Positions 1 to 6,250 of a stretch of DNA of 7,475 nt are shown piece by piece. Position 1 is the first letter of the stretch, and each line of letters starts with the position of its first letter. Where the stretch lies: positions 1 to 7,475 of the forward strand of contig JAADCW010000237.1 in the NCBI GenBank assembly GCA_013154225.1, written 5' to 3'. The position numbers and the translations under genes are program-made. The stretch comes from Chloroflexota bacterium (GTDB lineage Bacteria; Chloroflexota; Anaerolineae; Anaerolineales; DRMV01). The notes under the pieces were generated by a model. That model saw nothing but the letters and a program-made list of their open reading frames with translations, was not told where the DNA came from and did not search any database.

Positions 1-672
1 TCATTGCCTACTCTCCCAAATCTTCACCGCGCGCTTGACCAGGGCACGGACTTCATCGTCGGGGATATCGTCAATGTATTCGTACCGGTCCAAGCCCACC
101 AGGATGTTGACCCCGCCGGAGATGCCGGAGACGATGCGCACGGCTTGCGTGATTTGGGTTTCTGCGCGCAGTTCCTGCACGATTTCGTCAATTTGGCGGG
201 CAATGTTGGGCGGCGCAGGGGCCGGGCGCTTGGTACGCATCCGCCGCGGCGGGGGCGGCGTTTCGGGGGTGCCGATGGGTTCCCGGGGGGCTGGCCGCGC
301 CGCGGGTTTGGCCGCTGTCGCCGCTTCCTTGGGCGCGGCTTGCGCGGTGCCGGCCTGCATCCAATCGCGAATTTTGGCCAAATAATCCAACAACCGCCGT
401 CGGCTATCGGCTGGCATGGTGGCGTATTTCTGGTAAGCCACGCCATCCAAAAGCACTTCCAAATCATCGCCCTTATGGTGCAAAAACAACCCCAATCTGG
501 GGGCTGCAGGCGCGGCCTGGGCGTCGTCGGGTGCGGCCACGGGACGCCGCGGCAAAGGCTCGCGGCGCTTTTTCTCGCCTTCCCGTTTGCCCACAAACCA
601 ACCCAAGGCCATCCCCACCATCAGGCCAAGCAAAATACCCATCATCAAGAAAACCAGCAATGCGCCATCCAT
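1..672 (-). CDS. Hypothetical protein, single N-terminal membrane helix with glycine zipper and two copies of a small repeat motif
   Basis: I do not recognise a named family. The 223-residue protein begins with a hydrophobic helix (about residues 4-28) in which glycines fall at 12, 16, 20, 24 and 28, then a basic stretch (KREGEKKRR), so by the positive-inside rule the rest should be cytoplasmic. Ala/Pro-rich linkers (about 41-58 and 107-156) separate two small conserved blocks at 71-106 and 188-223; these align without gaps to each other and look like diverged copies of a beta-beta-helix motif ending in a Pro-capped helix. Residues 157-180 are predicted helical. The ATG at 670-672 has a purine-rich AAGGGAAGAG just upstream and keeps the whole membrane segment; the TGA stop lies at the window edge. 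It starts 23 bp after the mutM stop and is probably the last or a late gene of that operon. The gene is real; its function is unknown. Confidence 0.8.
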   Translation of the reverse strand: MDGALLVFLMMGILLGLMVGMALGWFVGKREGEKKRREPLPRRPVAAPDDAQAAPAAPRLGLFLHHKGDDLEVLLDGVAYQKYATMPADSRRRLLDYLAKIRDWMQAGTAQAAPKEAATAAKPAARPAPREPIGTPETPPPPRRMRTKRPAPAPPNIARQIDEIVQELRAETQITQAVRIVSGISGGVNILVGLDRYEYIDDIPDDEVRALVKRAVKIWESRQ

Positions 673-695
673 CGTTCTCTTCCCTTACTGTGGAA

Positions 696-1526
696 TCAAC
701 AAGTTTTCAAAGGTTGACACTGGGGGCAGAAAAAGGTACTCCTCTGCCCCACAATGGTTCGCACAATAGGCGTGCCGCAAGTATAGCACGGCTCGCCCGC
801 GCGATGATAGGCCCGAAAGGCATTCTGGAACCCGCCGCCGCGGTACATCCAGTCAATGCTTGCGCCGTTGGCCTCCAGGCCCTCCTGGAGCACCGCCCGA
901 ATGGCAGCCAAGAGCCTTTCGGCCTCAGCTCGCGAAAGGCAATGGGCGCGCGTTTGCGGATGAATGCCTGCCCGATGCAAGGCTTCGTCGGTGTAGATAT
1001 TGCCCAAACCAGCCAAAAACGTCTGGGTCATGAGCAAGGGCTTGATCTGACGGCGATGCTGTTGCAAACGGCGGAAGAAGTCGTCAGGGGTGAGAGAAGC
1101 ATCCAGGGGCTCAGGGCCTAAATGGCCAACCACCGCTTCAGGGTCATCCACCAGCCACGTGCGGCCAAACTTGCGGGGGTTGTCAAAAGCCAAAGCCCGG
1201 CCATCGGCAAAGCGCAGAAGCCAGCGGGTGTGCTTTGGCAAAGGCTGATTGGGCGGCAAAACCACCAAATCGCCGCTCATACGGAGATGCACCAACAAAT
1301 ATCCTGCCTCCCCCCAATCCATCACCAGATACTTGCCGCGGCGCCACACATCGCGCAGGGTTGCATCAATGAGCCGCGCGGCCCAAATCGCAGGTTGAGG
1401 CGTCACAATGGCAGGGCGCCAGCGCACTTCCACAGAAGCCACCCTGGCACCCACAATTGACGCCTGCCCTCGCCCCCCTTCCCGCAAAGCCTTGGCGATG
1501 GTCTCCACTTCTGGAAGTTCGGGCAT
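696..1526 (-). CDS. mutM: Formamidopyrimidine-DNA glycosylase (Fpg/MutM)
   Basis: This bifunctional base-excision repair enzyme removes oxidised purines (8-oxoguanine, FapyG) and cuts the abasic site by beta,delta-elimination. The 276-residue protein has the family's usual length. It opens with MPELPEVET, whose Pro2 (the nucleophile after Met removal) and Glu3 are the catalytic pair. Lys65 in RRGKYL, the Met83/Arg118/Phe120 void-filling residues (LRMSG, NPRKFG) and the helix-two-turn-helix with LAGLGNIYTDEA (171-182) follow. A C-terminal zinc finger has Cys247, Cys250, Cys267 and Cys270, with the conserved Arg262 in GQRSTFF. The reading frame is open 14 codons further upstream, but the catalytic Pro must be residue 2, so the ATG at 1524-1526 is the start. 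That ATG comes 4 nt after the prs stop, with only a weak Shine-Dalgarno (ACGAG), which suggests translational coupling to prs. Confidence 0.97.
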   Translation of the reverse strand: MPELPEVETIAKALREGGRGQASIVGARVASVEVRWRPAIVTPQPAIWAARLIDATLRDVWRRGKYLVMDWGEAGYLLVHLRMSGDLVVLPPNQPLPKHTRWLLRFADGRALAFDNPRKFGRTWLVDDPEAVVGHLGPEPLDASLTPDDFFRRLQQHRRQIKPLLMTQTFLAGLGNIYTDEALHRAGIHPQTRAHCLSRAEAERLLAAIRAVLQEGLEANGASIDWMYRGGGFQNAFRAYHRAGEPCYTCGTPIVRTIVGQRSTFFCPQCQPLKTC

Positions 1527-1530
1527 AGGC

Positions 1531-2490
1531 TTACTCGTTGAACAACGCGCCCACACTGCGCCCTTCATGGGCTCGGCGAATCACCTCGCCCAACAGCGGC
1601 GCAATCGAAACCACCTGCAGACGATCGCCCAATTTTGCCCGTTTGTCGTCGGGAATGGGCACCGTGTCGGTGGTCACAATTTCCTTGACCGGAAGCGCAG
1701 AAAGCCGCTCTACAGCCGGCGGCGAAAAGACCGGATGCACAAACACCAAATACACATCCCGCGCGCCGTGCCGTTTGACCAACCGCACCGCCTGTTCCAT
1801 AGAGCCGCCGGTGTCCACTTCGTCGTCCACGATGATCACATCGCGGCCTTCCACATCGCCGATGATGGTCAGGGCTTCGGTGCGGGCCTGGTTCCCCAAG
1901 CGGCGCTTTTCAATGAACGCCATCGGGGTGTGCAGGGCTTCTGCATAGTTCCGCCCCTTCTTGGCAAAGCCCAGGTCTGCCGTCACCACCACCGGATTGT
2001 GCAAACTGGGCAAGCGGTCGCGCATGTAGTCCACCAGCAAGTGGAAAGCGGTCAGCACGTCGCCGGGGATGGAGAAAAAGCCCTGGATTTGGCCTGCGTG
2101 CAAATCAAAGGTGATGTAACGGTCTGCCCCCGCGACCTCAATCATGTCGGTAATCAGACGGGCTGTGATGGGCACGCGCGGCTGATCTTTTTTATCGGAA
2201 CGAGCATAGCAAAGATAAGGCACCACCGCGGTGATGCGCCCGGCAGAATCCAGGCGCACGGTCTGCAGCATGATAAGCAGTTCCATCAAGTTGCGGTGCA
2301 CCGGTCGCGACGTGGTCTGAACGATGTAAACATCCTGCCCACGGACGCTATGATGAAGTTTGACAAATAAGTTCTCGTTGGGGAATTGGATAATATCTAC
2401 GCCGCCCAGGGGGATTTGAAGATAATCCGCGATGCGTTGTGCCAGGGCGGGAAAAGACGTGCCAGAAAACAATTTGATGTTACCGTACAT
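1531..2490 (-). CDS. prs: Ribose-phosphate pyrophosphokinase (PRPP synthetase)
   Basis: It transfers pyrophosphate from ATP to ribose 5-phosphate, giving PRPP for purine, pyrimidine, NAD, His and Trp synthesis. The 319-residue length is typical. Visible motifs are the N-terminal KLFSGTS, the SVRGQDVYIVQ strand (48-58), YARSDKK (95-101), the metal/ATP-binding DLHAGQIQGFF (129-139), the flexible catalytic loop with KRR at 195-197, and the PRPP-binding loop VDDEVDTGGS (221-230). It differs in detail from the B. subtilis/E. coli type: FPNEN replaces the usual F-x-DGE, RSD replaces RQD, and the PRPP loop has Glu224 and Ser230. This looks like a distinct bacterial subfamily, not an inactive enzyme. 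ATG at 2488-2490 is preceded by CGAGGG with a 6-nt spacer. A 54-bp gap separates it from meaB; I see no convincing terminator or promoter there, so it is probably co-transcribed. Confidence 0.96.
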   Translation of the reverse strand: MYGNIKLFSGTSFPALAQRIADYLQIPLGGVDIIQFPNENLFVKLHHSVRGQDVYIVQTTSRPVHRNLMELLIMLQTVRLDSAGRITAVVPYLCYARSDKKDQPRVPITARLITDMIEVAGADRYITFDLHAGQIQGFFSIPGDVLTAFHLLVDYMRDRLPSLHNPVVVTADLGFAKKGRNYAEALHTPMAFIEKRRLGNQARTEALTIIGDVEGRDVIIVDDEVDTGGSMEQAVRLVKRHGARDVYLVFVHPVFSPPAVERLSALPVKEIVTTDTVPIPDDKRAKLGDRLQVVSIAPLLGEVIRRAHEGRSVGALFNE

Positions 2491-2544
2491 GGCAAACCCT
2501 CGTGAGTGTCAATGGGAAGGCAAAAGCCCACATTGAACTATCTG

Positions 2545-3561
2545 CTATGCGGCTGGGGCGCCGTCGAGCAATTGGGCTACTGCGTCGGAAGGGGCTAAAC
2601 GGCGAGAGAAAACTTGCTCCAGCGTCGCCCGGTACACGTCGGCAGACACGGTAGCACGCCATCGTTGCATCAAAGTATCACGCAACAAATTTTCCAGTTC
2701 CGACTGCAAACGCACTCGATCGCGAATTTGCCATTCGCCGGTTTCCTGCAAATGTGCACGGTGGCGAGCAATGGCCTGGGCTAAATCGTCAATGCCTTCA
2801 TTCTCCACAGCCACGGTACGCACCACGGGCGGCACCCACAAGGGGGCGTCTTCCCGCCGCGCGCCCACTTCAATGACCATGCGCTGACCGTGGTGCATGA
2901 TGGTTTCCTGGGTAGGGTGCGCCATCTTGAGCATCTCGGTCAACGCGCGCACGGTGGCATCCGCGCCGGGGCGGTCGGCCTTGTTGACCACCAGGATGTC
3001 GGCAATTTCCAAAATGCCGGCCTTGATGGCCTGGACGTCGTCGCCCAATCCGGGGGCTTCCACCACTAAAGTGGTGTGCGCCAGGCGAGCCACATCCACT
3101 TCGGCCTGCCCTGCCCCCACGGTCTCAATAAACACGATGTCAAAACCTGCGGCATCCAGGGCTTGCACTAAGCCCGCGGTGGTGCGCGCCAACCCGCCCA
3201 ACGCGCCGCGCGAGGCCATAGAGCGGATGAACACCCCGGGGTCGCCCGCGAGGTCACGCATACGGATGCGGTCGCCCAAAATTGCACCGCCCGTGAAAGG
3301 GCTGGAAGGGTCCACCGCAACCACGGCCACCCGCTTGGGCTCCCCCTCGGGGGGATGCCGATAATAGTAAGCCAAACGGTTGACCAGGGAAGATTTGCCG
3401 GTGCCCGGCGCACCAGTCACGCCAACGATATGCGCCTTGCCCGTATGCGGAAAAAGCGCCTTGAGGGCTTCTCGACCTTCGGGCTGGTCGTTCTCAATGT
3501 AGGTCAAAACCCTCGAAAGCGCCAACCGGCTGCCTTCCAAAACCTGCTCTGCGATATTCAT
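2545..3561 (-). CDS. meaB: MeaB-type GTPase, chaperone of B12-dependent acyl-CoA mutase
   Basis: MeaB (older annotation ArgK/LAO transport ATPase) is a cytoplasmic SIMIBI-class P-loop GTPase that gates adenosylcobalamin loading and protects or reactivates methylmalonyl-CoA mutase. Numbering from the ATG used here (338 residues), it shows the P-loop GAPGTGKSS (about 50-58), the family signature DPSSPFTGGAILGDRIRM (84-101), the switch segment ETVGAGQAE (146-154), the guanine-specificity motif NKAD (193-196) and the C-terminal helical dimerisation arm. The length fits the family. A GTG four codons upstream (3571-3573) is an alternative start; I prefer ATG 3559-3561 because AAGGGAG lies about 11 nt before it, while the GTG would have to use AGGGG at 9 nt. 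It sits directly after the B12-binding mutase subunit, 16 bp away (4 bp if GTG is used), which is the classical functional pairing. Confidence 0.95.
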   Translation of the reverse strand: MNIAEQVLEGSRLALSRVLTYIENDQPEGREALKALFPHTGKAHIVGVTGAPGTGKSSLVNRLAYYYRHPPEGEPKRVAVVAVDPSSPFTGGAILGDRIRMRDLAGDPGVFIRSMASRGALGGLARTTAGLVQALDAAGFDIVFIETVGAGQAEVDVARLAHTTLVVEAPGLGDDVQAIKAGILEIADILVVNKADRPGADATVRALTEMLKMAHPTQETIMHHGQRMVIEVGARREDAPLWVPPVVRTVAVENEGIDDLAQAIARHRAHLQETGEWQIRDRVRLQSELENLLRDTLMQRWRATVSADVYRATLEQVFSRRLAPSDAVAQLLDGAPAA

Positions 3562-3577
3562 GGCGGCTTTCACTCCC

Positions 3578-3991
3578 TTATTCCCCTGCTTCTGTGCCTA
3601 ACACCGCCTGGCGAATATCTTTGACAATGTCGTCGGTCAGCGTGCCAGGGCCGTAAACCGCGTGCACCCCCATTTCCAACAAGCGCGGTGCATCTTCGTC
3701 GGGGATGATGCCGCCCACGAACACTTTGACGTGGTCTTGGCCGTTTTGGCGCAGTAATTCCAAGATCCGCGGCACCAAAGCCATGTGAGCCCCTGAAAGA
3801 ATTGACAGCCCCACAACATCAACATCTTCTTGCAGGGCTGCCTCAGCAATCATTTCAGGTGTTTGGCGCAAGCCAGTGTAAATAACTTCCATGCCCGCGT
3901 CGCGCAAAGCACGTGCAACCACTTTGGCGCCACGGTCGTGCCCGTCCAAGCCAGGTTTCGCGATGAGCACACGAATTCTGCGCTCTGCCAT
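3578..3991 (-). CDS. mcmA2: B12-binding small subunit/domain of methylmalonyl-CoA-type mutase
   Basis: This 137-residue protein is a stand-alone cobalamin-binding Rossmann-like domain, the size of the small subunit of split methylmalonyl-CoA mutases. The B12 signature is complete: the DGHDRG segment gives Asp16, His18 (lower axial cobalt ligand) and Gly21, followed by SILSGAH (63-69) and the GG at 93-94. The enzyme interconverts methylmalonyl-CoA and succinyl-CoA, linking propionyl-CoA to the TCA cycle. The catalytic TIM-barrel subunit is not in the window, and similar small subunits serve isobutyryl-CoA or 2-hydroxyisobutyryl-CoA mutases, so the substrate is not certain. The frame is open upstream to 4039, but ATG 3989-3991 has GAGGAG with a 6-nt spacer and matches the family N-terminus; the upstream ATG lies in the putative -10 box. 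meaB follows immediately. Confidence 0.93.
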   Translation of the reverse strand: MAERRIRVLIAKPGLDGHDRGAKVVARALRDAGMEVIYTGLRQTPEMIAEAALQEDVDVVGLSILSGAHMALVPRILELLRQNGQDHVKVFVGGIIPDEDAPRLLEMGVHAVYGPGTLTDDIVKDIRQAVLGTEAGE

Positions 3992-3997
3992 AGACTT

Positions 3998-4003
3998 CTC
4001 CTC
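3998..4003 (-). promoter_or_regulatory. Shine-Dalgarno of mcmA2 (decides the start)
   Basis: GAGGAG on the minus strand lies 6 nt before ATG 3989-3991. It fixes the mcmA2 start against the in-frame ATG at 4037-4039, which has no such site and overlaps the promoter. Confidence 0.8.
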
Positions 4004-4037
4004 AAGATAGGGTCTGTGGGTCGTGCGGAGCACTTCC

Positions 4038-4043
4038 ATTATA
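4038..4043 (-). promoter_or_regulatory. Putative -10 box (TATAAT) for the mcmA2-meaB-prs-mutM group
   Basis: A consensus TATAAT lies in the only sizeable gap (105 bp) of the minus-strand gene run, between rnhB and mcmA2. Transcription would begin near 4031, giving a leader of about 40 nt ending in a strong Shine-Dalgarno. The -35 position at 17-bp spacing (ATGGCG) does not match the consensus, so the assignment rests on the -10 match and location. The run could still also be read through from upstream. Confidence 0.5.
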
Positions 4044-4096
4044 CCCTAAGGGCACAAAAGCGCCATGCGGAAGGCCGCGGAGTTTTGCCTTGTACC

Positions 4097-4720
4097 TCAG
4101 GGTTGATGGGCTTTGACGTGAAAACTGCGGCGGTGGATGGGCGATGCGCCCCAGCGCGCCAGGGCTTCCCGATGCTGACGAGTGCCGTAGCCTTTGTGGC
4201 GGGCAAAGCCGTAGCGCGGATAGCGCGCGTCCAGGGTGCGCATGAGCGCGTCGCGGTGGGTTTTCGCCAACACAGAAGCCGCGGCAATGCTGAGCACGCG
4301 TTGATCGCCCTTGACCAGCGCGGTTTGGGGCAAAGGGCAATCGGGCAAACGCAGGTAATCAATGAGCAGGAAATCTGGGGCAGGAAGCAAGGCATCTAAC
4401 GCCCGCCGCATGGCCAAATGCACCGCGGGCACAATGCCCCAGGCGTCAATCTCTGCTGGGGTGGCATATCCCACAGCCCAGGCCACAGCCACCTGGCGGA
4501 TGCGCTCAGCCCAAAATTCCCGCTGGGAAGCCCGCATTTGCTTGGAATCCTGCACGCCTTCCAGCGCGTGGGGCGGCAAGTCGGGTGGCAGGATGACCGC
4601 GGCCGCGGCCACTGGCCCGGCCAACGCGCCGCGGCCGGCCTCATCGAGCCCGGCCACGTGGCGAAAACCGCCCTCCCAAAGGGCACGTTCATACAGCAGG
4701 TCAGGTTTTGGGCGGGTCAT
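4097..4720 (-). CDS. rnhB: Ribonuclease HII
   Basis: It hydrolyses the RNA strand of RNA/DNA hybrids and nicks 5' of single ribonucleotides in DNA, starting ribonucleotide excision repair. The 207-residue length is typical. Motifs in order are GLDEAGRGALAGP (24-36, catalytic Asp26 and Glu27 and the GRG substrate loop), QDSK (57-60), LLIDYLRLP with Asp121, KGDQRVLSIAAASVLAK (137-153) followed by THRD with Asp157, and the C-terminal GYGT-x2-H and HRRSF segments. All four expected carboxylates are present. The frame is open to 4885, but the upstream part is shadow of the glycosyltransferase gene; ATG 4718-4720 has CGGGGA close upstream and gives a family-like N-terminus. It overlaps the end of the glycosyltransferase gene by 20 bp, implying co-transcription and probably coupled translation. 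Confidence 0.96.
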   Translation of the reverse strand: MTRPKPDLLYERALWEGGFRHVAGLDEAGRGALAGPVAAAAVILPPDLPPHALEGVQDSKQMRASQREFWAERIRQVAVAWAVGYATPAEIDAWGIVPAVHLAMRRALDALLPAPDFLLIDYLRLPDCPLPQTALVKGDQRVLSIAAASVLAKTHRDALMRTLDARYPRYGFARHKGYGTRQHREALARWGASPIHRRSFHVKAHQP

Positions 4721-5432
4721 AGCGTCCCCGAAGCGCGTTCCAGCGAATTGCGAGCAAATCAATGGCCATGCGCATGGAATCGTGCACCAGACGCACGCGG
4801 CTGTCAGGGTCAAAATACCATGTGATGGGCACTTCCACAATCCGATATCCGCGACGCCGCGCGATGAACAAAATCTCCACGTCAAAGGACATACCCGTCA
4901 TGGTCTGATAACGGAACACATCGTCCGCGACTTCCCCGCGAAAGCACTTGAAACCGCACTGCGTATCGCGAAAGCCCGGCAAAGCCAGGGCCTGCACCAT
5001 CAAGTTGAACGCCCGGCCAATCAGGTGCCGATAAGCGGGTTCCTGAAGCCGCCGAGATTCCGGCAGTTCGCGGGAGCCAATGGCAATGTCAAAATCCGTG
5101 AGCTGAGGCGGCAGGAAGCGCGGCAGTTCCTCGATGGGCATGGAAAGATCCGCGTCGCAGAGGAAGCGGTATTCCCCGCGCGCGGCCAGCATCCCCCGCT
5201 GCACGGCCAAGCCTTTGCCGCGGCGTTCCTCATGGAGCACCCGCACCACGTCGGGGTTGGCTTCCTGGAAGGCCCGCGCCAAAGCCAAGGTGTTGTCGGT
5301 CGAGCCGTTTTCCACCACCAACACCTCGGCGCTGTAAGGCTGGGTACGAAGAAAAGCCAGCACCTTCTCTAAGGTGCCGGGCAAGCGGTGGGCTTCATTG
5401 TGGGCAGGGATAACAATGGAGAGAAAAGGCAT
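4701..5432 (-). CDS. Family 2 glycosyltransferase, dolichyl-/polyprenyl-phosphate glucosyltransferase type
   Basis: A GT-A fold enzyme of 243 residues expected to move a sugar from a nucleotide donor to a polyprenyl-phosphate lipid at the cytoplasmic membrane face. It shows the GT2 start LSIVIPAHNEAHRL (4-17), ENGSTDNT (41-48), the RRGKG loop (70-74), the metal-binding CDADLSMP with DAD at 93-95, IGSRELPESRR (118-128), DTQCGFKCF (156-164) and FDVEILF-to-RGYRIVEVPITW (183-205). The last two blocks resemble ALG5-like dolichyl-phosphate beta-glucosyltransferases more than dolichyl-phosphate mannose synthases. No membrane helix is visible. The exact sugar and acceptor cannot be read from sequence. 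ATG 5430-5432 is chosen; an in-frame GTG two codons earlier (5436-5438) is possible, and neither has a strong Shine-Dalgarno. It starts 18 bp after the NERD-like gene stop. Confidence 0.9.
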   Translation of the reverse strand: MPFLSIVIPAHNEAHRLPGTLEKVLAFLRTQPYSAEVLVVENGSTDNTLALARAFQEANPDVVRVLHEERRGKGLAVQRGMLAARGEYRFLCDADLSMPIEELPRFLPPQLTDFDIAIGSRELPESRRLQEPAYRHLIGRAFNLMVQALALPGFRDTQCGFKCFRGEVADDVFRYQTMTGMSFDVEILFIARRRGYRIVEVPITWYFDPDSRVRLVHDSMRMAIDLLAIRWNALRGRYDPPKT

Positions 5433-5450
5433 GAGCACGCAAAGAGTGGT

Positions 5451-6239
5451 CTAATATGCGGTCGCCAACACCAGGAAAATGGCAAACGCCAGGGTCAAGA
5501 GCACCAAAAACGCAAGCACGCCCAAGATAAGCCACTGCCGAGGCGTGAAGTTGAAGTAACGCTCGGCTTTCTTGATGGCTTTGGGCGGCTGGGTGGCCTT
5601 TTTCGGGCGCTGTTTGGGCTTGGGCGCGGTTTGCAGTTTAGGCCGAGGCCGCACCGCGTCGGTGATATCCAACAACGTGGTGGGCGAAAGCACAGCCTTC
5701 TTTTGCGGAATCTGCGACGCGTAGCGACGCAAACCGTCTGGGAGCAAGGGTTTCACCGCAGGCCGCACTGCGTCAATGTCGGTAGCCGGATCGGCAAACA
5801 CCATCAACGGGGTGACCACAATGGGTTGGCCTGTCAAATCCGAAAGGTAGTCAGTCAGGGCCTTGGCCATGCGCCGCACTTCCTGCACCACGTTGGGCTT
5901 GGCAGGGCGATAGTTGCGGGCATTGCGCTGCATCACTTCCCATTGGTCTTCTCGAATGCGGTAAAACCCAGCCTTGGGCCACACATAAAACAAATAAGCC
6001 CCCGTGGGCCCCAACACCAAGGGCGGCAAGGGTGTTTTGTCGTTCGGAAGGGTCATCCCCCGAATGGCTACGTAGCGGTTGTCCAATTCGGCATTGAGCG
6101 CGGCCAGCACCTTATCTTCAGCCTGGGCAACCTGATAGCGCTTCCAACCATATTGCAAAATCAACTGGGCTTTGGTCAGCCAGTCGTTCTTGCTGTCTGC
6201 CTTGAGCCGTTTGTACGGCGACAAATCAATGATTTTCAC
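5451..6239 (-). CDS. Tail-anchored protein with a degenerate NERD-like domain
   Basis: A 262-residue protein whose residues about 35-195 follow the pattern of the NERD (nuclease-related) domain: AEDKVLAAL (40-48), a hydrophobic strand ending in LVLGPTGAYLFYVW (74-87), a later conserved-position Asn (N116) and a PLMVFAD strand (144-150). The residues that make the nuclease site in NERD proteins appear replaced: the Asp before the strand is Pro72, and the ExK is Tyr85-Val-Trp87. A basic Lys/Pro linker (197-227, 12 basic and 1 acidic residues) leads to one C-terminal membrane helix (about 236-259) with three residues beyond it, so the domain should face the cytoplasm. The start is GTG 6237-6239, chosen for the strong GGAGGG 5 nt upstream. 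The frame continues open to 6437, but that part crosses the promoter. It heads the operon with the glycosyltransferase and rnhB. Function unknown; the NERD assignment is by eye. Confidence 0.78.
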   Translation of the reverse strand: MKIIDLSPYKRLKADSKNDWLTKAQLILQYGWKRYQVAQAEDKVLAALNAELDNRYVAIRGMTLPNDKTPLPPLVLGPTGAYLFYVWPKAGFYRIREDQWEVMQRNARNYRPAKPNVVQEVRRMAKALTDYLSDLTGQPIVVTPLMVFADPATDIDAVRPAVKPLLPDGLRRYASQIPQKKAVLSPTTLLDITDAVRPRPKLQTAPKPKQRPKKATQPPKAIKKAERYFNFTPRQWLILGVLAFLVLLTLAFAIFLVLATAY

Positions 6240-6244
6240 GGCAT

Positions 6245-6250
6245 CCCTCC
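6245..6250 (-). promoter_or_regulatory. Shine-Dalgarno supporting the GTG start of the NERD-like gene
   Basis: GGAGGG on the minus strand stands 5 nt before GTG 6237-6239. It decides this start over any upstream codon in the open frame that continues to 6437. Confidence 0.8.

Noticed and set aside
1408..2370. Long plus-strand open frame of about 320 codons antisense to prs and mutM
   Set aside because: It lies opposite two recognised genes, has a His/Gln/Arg-rich composition typical of a reversed GC-rich frame, and shows no domain or Shine-Dalgarno.
2484..2512. Perfect TTGACA (-35) in the meaB-prs gap
   Set aside because: At 17-bp spacing the -10 position reads TGTACG and overlaps the prs start codon, so a promoter there is implausible.
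4044..4096. Possible terminator after rnhB
   Set aside because: Only a 4-bp GCGG/CCGC stem with a 4-nt loop is seen, and the T run comes several bases after it. This is too weak to call.
4721..4885. 55-codon N-terminal extension of RNase HII
   Set aside because: It is Cys/Trp-rich, lies wholly inside the glycosyltransferase gene and precedes a family-like start with its own Shine-Dalgarno.
4362..5372. Plus-strand open frame of about 336 codons antisense to rnhB and the glycosyltransferase
   Set aside because: Both opposite-strand genes have clear catalytic motifs, and this frame is low-complexity Arg/Ser/Ala sequence without recognisable structure.
6236..6244. Two-codon ATG-CCG-TGA frame overlapping the GTG start of the NERD-like gene
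   Set aside because: The ATG directly abuts the GGAGGG with no spacer, so ribosomes could not start there. It is probably chance.
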